DNA of 64,000 nt from Aradus depressus (Eukaryota; Arthropoda; Insecta; Hemiptera; Aradidae), in assembly GCA_963662175.1 (NCBI GenBank), contig OY759216.1, positions 33,435,087-33,499,086 on the forward strand, read 5' to 3'. Shown here piece after piece: positions 45,266 to 56,230 of this stretch. The position numbers were made by a program, and so were the translations under genes. The notes under the pieces were generated by a model, which was not told where the DNA came from, searched no databases, and saw nothing but the letters and a program-made list of their open reading frames with translations. Numbering within the stretch: position 1 is the stretch's first letter; each line of letters opens with the position of its first letter.

Positions 45266-46557
45266 ATGAACTTCCCCAGAACAAATTTATCAATTAATTT
45301 TTCGCTTTTCCTCCAAAACCAGTCGACAGTTTGCGCTAATATTCAGTTGACTTACATATAGACTCCTAAATGCACATACTAAACTTTGTGTCAATAAATT
45401 CATTACATTGGTAGTTATTACGGTTTTTAAATTGAGACCCCTCCCCTGAACCCTCTCTTCCCTTCAGCCGATATCGCTGAGATTTGACAGGAGTTTGCTT
45501 CCTCATTGGGTATTATTAATATGAAATTTCATGTCGATAAATTCATCGCATCGGCTGTTATTGAAGTTTATTTTGAGCCCCCTGTTCCCCCCCCCCCCCT
45601 TCCCTTCTGACTTTTCCGCTGAAAATTGATAAAAATCGTCGTCTTTATGGGGTTTTTAATTCAAATATGAAATTTTGTGTTGATACATTGATAACAACGG
45701 CAGTTTTGAGAGTTTATGTATTATGTGTTAAGTCTCATCACTAATCCCCCTCCCCTCTGGCCGATTTGCCTTAACTCGATGTAATTTTTTTTTTTTTTTT
45801 ATTCTACAATCTGTACAAACAATAACAATAAGCAGAAGTGACTAAGATGACATGATAAAATAATAAATAATACAATAAGCAAACATATACAAAAATAATA
45901 AACAGAATACACAATAAAATGAAAGAGATAAAATAAAGAAAATAAACTAAAAATAACTAAATAAAATAATTAAAAAATATAAGAAACTGGACGAGGACAG
46001 CACCAGTAGGACTCCCGCACTCTGCCATATACCACTCTCGAACTAGTGGAGAGGGGAGGAGGCCTCGGGAGACCAGTGCTGACCCTCCCACCACACTGCC
46101 CAACCATCCACTGTCCAGCAGTGGAGGAAGACCAGGAGGCGGGGTAACTCGATGTAATGAAAGTATCGACACCAAATTTCATAAGTAAATTCAAAACCCC
46201 ATAAGGACGACTCTTATTAATTTTCAGCGGAATCGTCAGAAGGGAAGGGGTACTCAGTGGGGAGTCAATTCAAAAACCCTAATAACTGCCGATGTATTGA
46301 ATTTATCGACACAACATTTAGGAGCCTGTATGTAAGACAGCGGTTGAATATAAGAGCAAACGGTCGACTGGTTTTGGAGAGAGAGCGAAAAATTAATTGA
46401 TTAATTCGTTCTGGGGAAGTACATTGCCAGTTTTTAAGATTCATTTTCTTCATATCTGGAATCTAAAGGTCGGGAAACATGAAATTCTGTTGAAATCTCC
46501 GCATCGAATTTTTGACCGATTACATAACATCCCCTATACTTCGGAAGTACCTATATA
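45266..46557. repeat. Two TACTTCCCCAG-family copies in opposite orientation, split by a retroelement
   Basis: The forward copy starts acttccccagaacaaattta (45268). The reverse copy ends attaattgattaattcgttc, tggggaagta (46420). Between them lies the insertion 45786-46144. A further forward right-end fragment follows (gattacataacatcccctat, about 46515). Confidence 0.75.
45786..46144 (-). mobile_element. Retroelement insertion with 14-bp target duplication
   Basis: taactcgatgtaat occurs at 45772-45785 and 46145-46158, flanking the insert. The plus strand starts with a run of T, so the element is on the minus strand with a poly(A) tail. Its 5' GC-rich part contains cctccactgctggacagtgg and related words shared with 19300-19330. 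Likely a SINE or 5'-truncated LINE moved by target-primed reverse transcription. Confidence 0.85.
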
Positions 46558-46559
46558 TA

Positions 46560-48680
46560 TATTGGAGAAGTAAGACATGTCTTCATGGGAATAACACCTA
46601 GGTCAAAGTTGAAATTAGGACCTTTTCATGTAGAACTTTTGATAACTTTCCCGAGTTTTGAGGCTTAATGAGCTCAACTTTGTTTGGTCGTCCACTGGAT
46701 CCCAACTTCATCTTCAAGGTAAGACCTCAGGTAACTATATATAAGGTTCTGTTCATCATCAAACTGACCTTGAAATAATGACACTCCTCTGAATAAGATT
46801 TATAAACGTACAGATTAATCAGCTGAGCCATGTTGAATATTCAGCCCCACAAATAGACAAACAATGAAGATAGTTTTATTAATAAACTTGAATTCTTATT
46901 AAGATAAACTTTAGTTTAATTATAGATGGGATTTGGCAGTTTAACAGAGTACCTTACAGCTGGATTAAATATTTATGTATGTTTGACTCTGATGAGCAAT
47001 CTAAGGTCAGATTATACAAACAATTGCAATGATGCAATTGTACGGTATTTAAAGCAGTGTTTCTGCGATGTACAAAAACTGCAGGTTAAATAACCTCAAG
47101 AGATGTCTAATACAATTTTAATTATTAAATTAAATTGGGTCGGATTATTTAGCTAACATTTGGTCATATCTTGATTCCGGATTCTCTCAACCCATCATGT
47201 AAGGGTGATATTGCTCAGGCGCGTATACAGCCTAACTTCTCGGAAGAGGTCATTCGGAAAAAATTAAACACAAACTATCACTACATTATGTATATAGATA
47301 ATACATTGACCATTTGTGACATCAAATCGCGTTTTTAATTGTTCATTTTAAACATTCGAATTTTGCAATAAAAATGTCTTTGTCTAACGAAGGTAGTAGA
47401 GAGATGATACTTAACATTTTTCGCAGAGATATTGTCATATACTTAATAAAAAATATAAAGAAAAAACGAATGTTTTTTAAAAATATTGTCTATTTCACAA
47501 GATATATAAATTATAAGGAAGTACTTTCGTTATTACTTCCATCTTCAGCCACGACTTAACAAATACTGTATTTGTTAGTAGTGGAGAGAGATGCACAATA
47601 TGGCATCTAGAAATGAAGTTATATAGAAATTATTTTAGTGATGATCAAAATTATTTATTAAAAATAGTACCTATGTCAATCTTCATTTCTACGTCTAGCA
47701 GCTAATTATCTTAATATAAAGTTTTTATTACAGAAATGTTTGTATTAGTTGAAAATGTATTAATAAATAGTGATTTGAACTCAGCCAGTTTTCATCTGAC
47801 TGAAAAAATTATATTTTTTAAAAATAACTAAGTTTCAAATTTCCTCATAATATCTAGTGTATCTCTTTAATTCTTGGCGGGACGGGGAGGGGGTCATGAC
47901 CCCTCGCCCCCCCCCCCCCCCACCACCCATTCTATACGCGCCTGATATTGCTGTTCAGATGTGTTCAGAGAAATAACGAAAAAATGAAACACTAAAACTT
48001 CTGCTGCTGTATAAAATAAAAAAATTGAAAGGTTCTACCATGGAATAATTACAATAAAATAAAAACGCAACTCAAAATAATAATTATTAATAATAATAAA
48101 TTATAATTACTTATAAAGTTTCATTAAAAATGCAAATAAAGACCGGCAACCCAACCCAAAGGCACTCAAATTTTCAATATGCCCACGGTTCTGGCCTGCA
48201 ACCTAGGATCACTCCTCTCTTGCTGATTAGATCGAGTCTAATTTAATTTCAGTTCAGCAGCAGTTGTATCTTTGTAAATATAAGACAAAAATAAAAAAAA
48301 ATTATATTTTTTTTCTGTAAAACTTATCCTGGTACTGTCAATGTTTTCACTTCACTATAAGCGCTTCTGGGAGTTGATGAGATATTATGTTCCATGATCC
48401 TAATGGTTCCAACTTCCCTAATGACAATATAAATAGGTAGATATATAGAAAGGAATAATTATTAGAAAAATTCCTTTGGAATAAAAATGAATACTAACTA
48501 ATGTCTACAAGGAGATATTTGGAATTATTAATAGGTTAGTAGGAGTATCTATTTTGGAGGGACTCCAGCGGGGGAACTTTGAGAAGCTAAAAACAGCGCC
48601 AGCGCCATATGCTTCGTGTTGGTTGGATGGGTATACTCACAATATTGTGACCTCAAGAAATTTTCTATCTTAGCTCTAAT
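46560..48680. other. Intergenic, no gene seen
   Basis: AT-rich sequence. Apart from the foldback arm at 47430-47582 and a C-run at about 47909-47922, I see no coding or repeat feature I can name. Confidence 0.5.
47430..47582 (-). repeat. Foldback-family single arm
   Basis: It contains attgtctatttcacaaga, gaagtactttcgttattac, cttcagccacgacttaacaa and atactgtatttgttag, matching the arms at 20050-20435. Confidence 0.7.
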
Positions 48681-48689
48681 CGATGAATC

Positions 48690-49010
48690 GCCAGCTATGT
48701 ACTTCCCCAGAACGAATTTATCAATTAACTCTTCGCTCTCCCCCAAAACCAGTTGACAGATTGCGCTAATATTCAATAGTTGACTTACATAGTAGGTAAC
48801 TCCTAAATCCTTATACTAATTTTTGTGTATATAAAATCATTAAATGGGTAGTTATAATGGTTTTTGTGTTAAGCCTCTCCCCTAATCCCCACCTTTCTTT
48901 TAGCCGACTTGGCTGAAAATTGATAGGTGTTGTCCTTATGGGGTTCGCTCATACAAAGTTTTGTGTCGATACATTCATTCTCCCGACTGTTATTAAAGTC
49001 ATAGTTATGA
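48690..49010 (+). repeat. TACTTCCCCAG-family element
   Basis: It starts tacttccccagaacgaattt (about 48700), then tcaattaactcttcgctctc, aaaaccagttgacagattgc, gcctctcccctaatccccac and ccgacttggctgaaaattga. The left terminus is the best preserved in the window; the right end is truncated. Confidence 0.75.
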
Positions 49011-49127
49011 AATCAGCGGGTCTTTTTGTTTCATTATAAGTTAGTTCAGAGTAATTCTAATACCAAGTAATGTCAGTTTGAAATTAATTTGAGTTGGATG
49101 GGCAAGGCCTTAGCCAGGGGAGGGCAT

Positions 49128-49129
<2 letters not shown>

Positions 49130-49165
<36 letters not shown>
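49130..49165. repeat. Poly(C) tract, about 36 bp
   Basis: Uninterrupted C run on the plus strand, the longest of several C-runs in the window (others near 17190, 32600, 35719, 45588, 47910, 49696, 60478). Confidence 0.95.
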
Positions 49166-49411
49166 ATGGCCAGCGCAAGAAACCAAGATAAAAATTAAAT
49201 AAACTAAAAAAATAGTTTTTATTAGAAATGGATTGCTTGCAAGTTACCAATAGGATCTTCAAAATTCCCGTGCGTCTGATTCCTAAATCAGCAATCAGCT
49301 GTTACATAAATGTACATGTACAAAACAAGTCATGTTACATTTATTTAAATATATATGAATTCGATTATTTCATTTCCTCGCTCAAAATCGTCATTTATGT
49401 TATGCTTTATA

Positions 49412-49580
49412 CTCTTAAAGTTGATTTTACATGCGCAGTAAAAATGCAAAGCGCAGCAGCAGCAAATGCACGCTATTGGATGTGAGTCTTTTAACTCTAA
49501 AAGCACAGAAACCACAGCGTGCTTTTGCTGCTGCTGCGCTTTGTATTTTTGCTGCTCATGTAAAGTCAACTTAAGTATTA
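49412..49580. repeat. Long hairpin with CAG-rich arms
   Basis: The left arm (about 49412-49478) contains gttgattttacatgcgcag and gcaaagcgcagcagcagcaa. The right arm (about 49515-49580) contains ttgctgctgctgcgctttg and catgtaaagtcaac. Arms of nearly 60 bp pair with few mismatches around a loop of about 40 bp. Confidence 0.88.
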
Positions 49581-49779
49581 CAGTCAGTGGTTACCTCAGG
49601 GGGAGCTTCTAGAGGTCCGAGTCTCCCAAATTAATAACAAAAGGTCTGCAGCGCTTACCACGGAAACTGCGGGCTGTGCCCCGAGGAGTCTATACCCCCC
49701 CCCCCCCCCCCCCCTACCCCCCCTCCTCCCTGGAAATGTAGTGGGTATAAGAAGTAATGTTATGGTCCCGTCATATATT

Positions 49780-50345
49780 TTGTATTTTTATTAGCATTTT
49801 TTTTGTTTCATATTTGAACGGAGAATATTCGTTTTACGTCCCTGTACTTGTATTTCAAATATGGATATATGAATAATGATAATTATCAAATATATATTTA
49901 ATTATTTTCCAAACTATCAATAACAAAAAAAAAAAATTCTAAATTGCCATGCGTTGCAATTTAATCGCTACTTTGGAGCGATAAAACTTTTTTCGTATTG
50001 GTCCTATCTCAAATCTGATAGCATTTTGAAAATTGTATAAGGAATATTTTTTGAAAGGACTAATTTTTCGATAGGACAAAAACGAACGTCTAAACAAATG
50101 GGATTTAAACGATATTTTATTTATCTCGCAAATCGGGCGGCTTTCGAAAATTTGTAATTTATATTAAATATACCTTTCAGTTTTCTCAACAACTTTTATT
50201 TGAAAAGATTTTTGATTTTTATAAACATAAGCGGTATCATGTAAAATGTATTCAGACTCCAAAATAAAGTGGTTTTAATTTTCTGATCAGATCTGTTGTA
50301 ATAGTTTCTGAGTGAAAATGGTCAAAACCATCCTTACATTCCACA
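49780..50345 (+). repeat. Dispersed repeat family B, copy 3
   Basis: It contains cctgtacttgtatttcaaat, tattttccaaac, tttgaaaggactaatttttc, aaatataccttttcagttttc-like and gatcagatctgttgtaa, parallel to copies at 23190 and 36990. Confidence 0.6.
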
Positions 50346-51282
50346 CCTTTATACTTCCCAGTTGTTAACGAATAAAGCACAAGTTAACTACAATAAAGAG
50401 GCACCATGGCAACAGTAGCTGCGCAATTTGCTGAGATAGTTATTGCAATCTGCCTTGTTGCCTCTATAAGTGGAGTAACCGGATTGTGAAACTGTTTAAA
50501 GTTGGCACTCTCAGAAATAACTTTAGGTTTAGTGTCAGATGGAATAAGACAAGTTTTATATAGCTAGCTCTCCCTCTCTGGCAACAAATAAACTATTTCT
50601 CCACATTAAATAAACTATAAGAATAGAGCAGCCAAATGGAAATTTCAACCATGAATTTTAGTAATAATAATAATATATTATTTATTTCCGTTAAAACATA
50701 ACATAGATGACATACAATTACGTACATCAAAATAGCATAATAAATTATAAACATCAACCGATATTAAATCTTAGAATATAAACACATATGAGATGAATAA
50801 TAATAATAATTTCTAAATAAATGATAGAAAATAAATTAATGTAAAACCATTAATATTAATAAATACAATCGATTTTTTTTCGCAATAATAAATATTTTAT
50901 ATTAATTCTCATTTAATGCATTATTATATATAAGTGGGGGAATCGAGAGTCCCATAAGAGGGACCAGGTTACGTTTAACCACATCATGCAATGAAAATCA
51001 GCCCTAGAAGAGGTTACCAAGGTATGTCCACCAGAAAAATCAATAATCAAATTGGTAAGGTTTGAGGTTATCGAGGTATCTTAACTCTCAATCACAACTT
51101 AAGATAAGGTGTCGGAGTTGACCACAGGACTTGACTTGAGTCAGACAAAGGTAGCGAAGAAGGATTGACCGTAATTCACAAGAAAGTGGAACAGTAATTG
51201 TGGAAACTTATAATGAATAAATAAAACAAACTTATTTTTTGGAATATTGTATATTTCACAGAACATGTATAGAAACTACCGG
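50346..51282. other. Intergenic, no gene seen
   Basis: It includes a 27-codon hydrophobic frame at 50406-50489 (starts MATVAAQFAEIVIAICLVAS) resembling a signal or membrane segment, too short to call. The rest is AT-rich. Confidence 0.4.
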
Positions 51283-51571
51283 TTCTACGTAAAGCCCAGG
51301 CTGTCAGTAGCTCTATAGGGGATAATTTCTACGTAAAGCCCAGGCTGTCAGTAGCTCTATATGGGATAATTTCTACGTAAAGCCCAGACTGACAGTAGCA
51401 CTGCGGTATGACTTTCCACGTACAGCCCAGGCTGTCAGTAGCACTATAGGGGATAATTTCTACGTAAAGCCCAGGCTGTCAGTAGCACTGCGGTATGACT
51501 TTCCAAGTACAGCCCAGGCTGTCAGTAGCACTATGAGGGATAATTTCTACGTAAAGCCCAGACTGTCAGTA
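51283..51571 (+). repeat. 44-bp tandem repeat, about 6.5 copies
   Basis: Unit start positions are about 51285, 51329, 51373, 51417, 51460, 51504 and 51547. Core: tacgtaaagcccaggctgtc followed by agtagc. Two subtypes differ in the spacer (tataggggataatttc versus gcggtatgactttcc) and partly alternate. Confidence 0.95.
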
Positions 51572-51999
51572 TAGGAAAAGAAGGAAACTTTATATGTAAG
51601 GCGAGTGTCAGTTGCGTGTAAAACTATTTTCTCCATCTGGTCCTGTGAAATTACACGTTGAGAAGGGGGTGAATGAGTTTGGCAAGCCCAAACATTGTCC
51701 CAAGTTGAATGACCAGCTATTTCGGTTGCCCCCCCCCTTCTCCAAATATTCCTCCTGGTGAATAACACTTCTCACATCGGCAGATATATTTATATTACAT
51801 AATACGCATCGGGCACAGTGTCTCAACACTCAGAAAAAAAAAAAAATCGATAAATCGTCGTCAATACAGGTCTCCTATTGAAGAAATTAAATGTCAAATT
51901 TTAATAAATAATAATTTTATTATCATCATGTTTATAATTATAACTAGCTGGTTGCACAGTTTACAACAAACAGACTTTTTTTTTGTAAAGTTTATTTTA

Positions 52000-52200
52000 C
52001 AGAAAAGGTTCATACAAAAACTGTCCGTTTCGCCATTACACCATCATCATTATATTTTTATATCATATTTAATAATATATCATTATATTATTATATCATC
52101 CGTTATATATGTATTAGACAAGTTTGCTGAAAAATGGTATATTTATAACTGAACCTATCGATGATGTAGGTAATGCCGAAACTGGTAGTTTTTTTATAAC
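52000..52200. repeat. Diverged inverted repeat with GAAAC motifs
   Basis: 52010-52055 (minus: gatgatggtgtaatggcgaa, acggacag) and 52150-52195 (plus: gatgatgtaggtaatgccga, aactggtag) are diverged inverted copies. Each has a GATGATG...TAATGCCGAAAC arrangement. Confidence 0.55.
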
Positions 52201-53224
52201 AATATTTGCGGAATACACTATTTAAAAAAAAAAAAGTTTGTATTATTTATTTATTACTATTTTTCTCAATATATCCGTGTTTATCAACCTAGAAGTCATG
52301 TTATCAATATTTCGGGCAGAATAGATCATTTCATTTCTTATTTTATCAATATATTTTAAATAATTTATATTATTGATAAATAAAAATAGTAAAGAACAGA
52401 TTTAAGTGCAGGAACGACAATGAAGGAAGTTCAACGCACGACTGTACGAGGGATGTTTTGTTGTGGAAGGGTAAACGTCGTGTTGAACAACTTGGTGGGG
52501 GAATGTCGTAAGATCCCTTGTCTGAAGCTAAACAGCTGTTGTGGACGGAGTACTAAGTATATGTCTGCACGTCATACCATGTCAATAGGCGAGGAGCTTA
52601 ACGACTGAAAAAATCCTATTAATATAACTCATTTTATATTTTGGGCCCCTCACAACCCCCCTCCCGTTCAGTGTTTTGAGATGCTACATTTCCATTTTTA
52701 TGTACATTTATCATCCTTATATGCCCGGTTCAAACGATAGTTTGGTGACATCGAAACATTTTAAACAGGAGGGAGGGTCAGGAAAAATAATTATCCGAAG
52801 AGATGGGGCTACGTAGAAAGCACCCTGATGCTAGATAGCATCCGAAATGAGACAATATTTCCAGATCAAAAAATACAAGGCAGTAAATTTCAAATGGAAG
52901 ACATTTGTGAACTAAAATAAAAATCAAGATATTTAGATTCTTTTCATGTTTTCTTTAGAAGAGACATAATTTAACTTGTTTATCTACCCTTTATAAAAAT
53001 GTAGGTGAGTCACAGAAGCCGCCACACTCACATGTGCAAGAATAGAACACTTTTAGAAATTATGATGTTGAAACTGCAAGATGGCGAGAAATGTCTAAAA
53101 TCATCTATCCTAGATGTCATCAAATATTTTCTCAGGGATAAGTACGATCCAAAACAGTAAACGATTTTAAGAATAGATTTGAAATACTATACAGACATTA
53201 TCTCCTAACTCAGCAAACCTCTCA

Positions 53225-54255
53225 TTCCTAAAGCTGGCTCCTATGAGATAGTTCTCGTCTTCCTATAAGTCTCTCCCTCTCCAAATTCGCCATGCTCCTC
53301 CTCTCCTTTCATTCTAGTCCCTACTTTTCCATTAACTCCTAAGGCTGGCTCCTACGAGATAGTTCTCGTCTTCCTATAAGTCTCTCCCTCTCCAGATTCG
53401 CCATCTCCTCCTCTCCTTTCATTCTAGTCCCTACTTTTCCATTAACTCCTAAGGCTGGCTCCTACGAGATAGTTCTCGTCTTCCTATAAGTCTCTCCCTC
53501 TCCAGATTCGCCATCTCCTCCTCTCCTTTCATTTAAGTCCCTACTTTTCCATTAACTCCTAAGGCTGGCTCCTACGAGATAGTTCTCGTCTTCCTATAAG
53601 TCTCTCCCTCTCCAGATTCGCCATGCTCCTTCTCTCCTTTCATTCTAGTCCCTACTTTTCCATTAACTCCTAAGGCTGGCTCCTACGAGATAGTTCTCGT
53701 CTTCCTATAAGTCTCTCCCTCTCCAAATTCGCCATCTCCTCCTCTCCTTTCATTTAAGTCCCTACTTTTCCATTAACTCCTAAGGCTGGCTCCTACGAGA
53801 TAGTTCTCGTCTTCCTATAAGTCTCTCCCTCTCCAGATTCGCCATGCTCCTTCTCTCCTTTCATTCTAGTCCCTACTTTTCCATTAACTCCTAAGGCTGG
53901 CTCCTACGAGATAGTTCTCGTCTTCCTATAAGTCTCTCCCTCTCCAAATTCGCCATGCTCCTCCTCTACTTTCATTTAAGTACCTACTTTTCCATTAACT
54001 CCTAAGACTGGTTCCTATGAGATAGTTCTCGTATTCCTATAAGTCTCTCCCTCCAGATTCGCCATGCTCCTCCTCTCCTTTCATTTAAGTCCCTACTTTT
54101 CCATTAACTTCTAAGGCTGGTTCCTATGAGATAGTTCTCGTCTTCCTATAAGTCTCTCCCTCCAGATTCGCCATGCTCCTCCTCTCCTTTCATTTAAGTC
54201 CCTACTTTTCCATTAACTTCTAAGGCTGGCTCCTATGAGATAGTTCTCTTCTTCG
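53225..54255 (+). repeat. Satellite-like tandem array, ~111-bp unit, about 9 copies
   Basis: Each unit begins taaggctggctcctacgaga then tagttctcgtcttcctataa, gtctctccctctcc, and ends ccctacttttccattaactc. Starts fall near 53228, 53340, 53451, 53561, 53672, 53782, 53894, 54003, 54114 and a partial at 54223. Inner copies are almost identical. Each unit contains the palindrome acgagatagttctcgt. Confidence 0.96.
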
Positions 54256-54269
54256 TTAAAAAATCAATA

Positions 54270-54475
54270 ATTGTCTTAAGGACTTCAGAATCTTCATGCT
54301 AAATTTCTTGTTGATAAACGTCGAAAGTTATACGGTTTTTTTAGTACAATCCTCCCCCTCTGGTCTCCACAAAACGACGGTACTTATTAATTTTCCGCGA
54401 AATCGGCAGAAGAGATGGGGGCACCAGAAAAGGATCAGAAACCCAAATAACTACCGATGTAATGAAAGATGTAAC
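54270..54475. repeat. TACTTCCCCAG-family fragment
   Basis: It contains aaggacttcagaatcttcat, gctaaatttcttgttgat, aattttccgcgaaatcggca and aactaccgatgtaatgaaag. It mixes forward and reverse-orientation words. Confidence 0.5.
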
Positions 54476-55351
54476 TATTAAATATAGAATAAGATAAATA
54501 AAGTAAGCACCTGGATAAAGAACATATAATATATTCTATCAGTAGGTTAATACGCACCCTTTTGACTCGGCCACACTTTGCCAATATATCTACTCTCTTT
54601 TTCGTAGATAAAGCTAACATTTTAATATAAACCAAACAAAAAATACCTCCTTCGTGGGCCGCACAAGAGGACCAACATGGCCTTATGACCCAACTCTGGT
54701 TTAGGTAGGTTTCAGAACTTCCCGACTGAAGAAAATGTGCCTGATTTTTATCTACAGCCGGTAGCTTTTTGAAATTATTATTTACATTCGGAAATATAAG
54801 TTAAGAACATTTTTTTAAAAATGTTTAATTCCATTTTTCAAGATTATTTAATAATTAAAGATAATTATTATCTTGAAGGGAATTAACCTTTTTTGCAGAT
54901 TTTTTCTCATCGCCATGCTCTTAGTGCTAACTGTATCATTTCCATTGGAATGTTGTTTTTGGAAAACAGAATTCTTAGGTTCATTAGTTGCGGAAAACAG
55001 AGCCTAATCAGTGGAAGTCAGTCAGAGAAATGATAATTAAAAAAAAGATTAGCTATTATTGGATTGCTATAACAGCCACTAAAAAAAAAAATTAAATGGA
55101 GAGAAAAGAAAAAATCTAATAGGAGATCTTCCTATTTACGGCCAATGTCCGAATTGAAAAATAGTGTCCTATCATATTAGTTATATTAGTGATTTTTAAT
55201 GTCCTGGTATAAAAAGTTACATATTCCATTTTTATTAATTTTAATTTTTTAAAATATTAATTCTGGAAAGGAGACATCTTAAAAACGTTACCTATATGTA
55301 CATATTCTGAATATATTTTTTGCGTTCTGTGTTGATATAGTGGAAATACTA

Positions 55352-55456
55352 ATAAATAAAAGAAAATGATAGATAAAACCCTTTTTTTTGAACACTTATA
55401 TTGTCTAGTCAAAAAAAAGTTAAAAAAAAGTGTTTTATCTATCATTTTATTTTAGT
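55352..55456. repeat. Hairpin, AT-rich
   Basis: Arms aaaatgatagataaaac (55362) and gttttatctatcatttta (55432) pair perfectly over 17 bp around a loop of about 55 bp. Confidence 0.85.
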
Positions 55457-56230
55457 TATACATATTCACTAGCTATTTCCAAGAGATACTTCACTGAAAG
55501 TACCTAATAATAGGGCTTCATAAAACGATAGACTTAATAACTTTTCATAACATTAACCCTAATTTGTTGTAAAATCCTTTACCACTGTATAATTATGAAA
55601 CACAGCAAAACTTCAGATTGCTAATACATTAGACCAGTCTTCGGCACTCATGTGATGACGATAATTATCCGAATCCTCTATTTAATAAAAATCAATTTTG
55701 TCTAACTGCATTTAGAGTTAAAGCAGATTAGGCAGGGCTGATATCGGCCAGTCTATAGCTAGCTAACTATATTAAATAGAACGGAAACACATCCGTTTAC
55801 AATTATATACCGGGTTTACCTACTTATTTAACATAACAATGACATTTAAATAAAAATAAAACAGACAGAAAGCAACAGCTCTGATGGCCCAGTCAAAAGT
55901 TCTATAATTTATCGAAAACTCAATATTAACTCGTTAATAACCCCGTTAAGAGAGCGTGATTTTTTATTTATCTAATTTTTCATTTCGTTTGCATCACTGG
56001 TTCTATCAACTGTAACCTCAAGGTACCTTTCGTTTAATTATTTTTCAAGATGTTAACATAACACAAAACACCATTATAGAGGCATGGGTAATTTAGGAAC
56101 TATACTGATCTCGTTATGTTACTTTAAAACTATTGTTGGTCTAGACGACCGGGTGACGTTTTTTAAGGTAAGTTAATTCATAATGATTTTACTTAGTTGT
56201 ATTAATTAAAAGGAACTGAAATTAATTCAG

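Noticed and set aside
51283..51571. CRISPR-like array of 44-bp periodicity
   Set aside because: The 'spacers' are two recurrent variants rather than unique sequences; it is a simple tandem repeat.
52420..52608. Small Cys-rich plus-strand frame
   Set aside because: It has several cysteines but no signal peptide or known spacing, and no splice context.
53225..54255. CRISPR-like array
   Set aside because: Units of about 111 bp repeat completely without unique spacers, and the window is eukaryotic.
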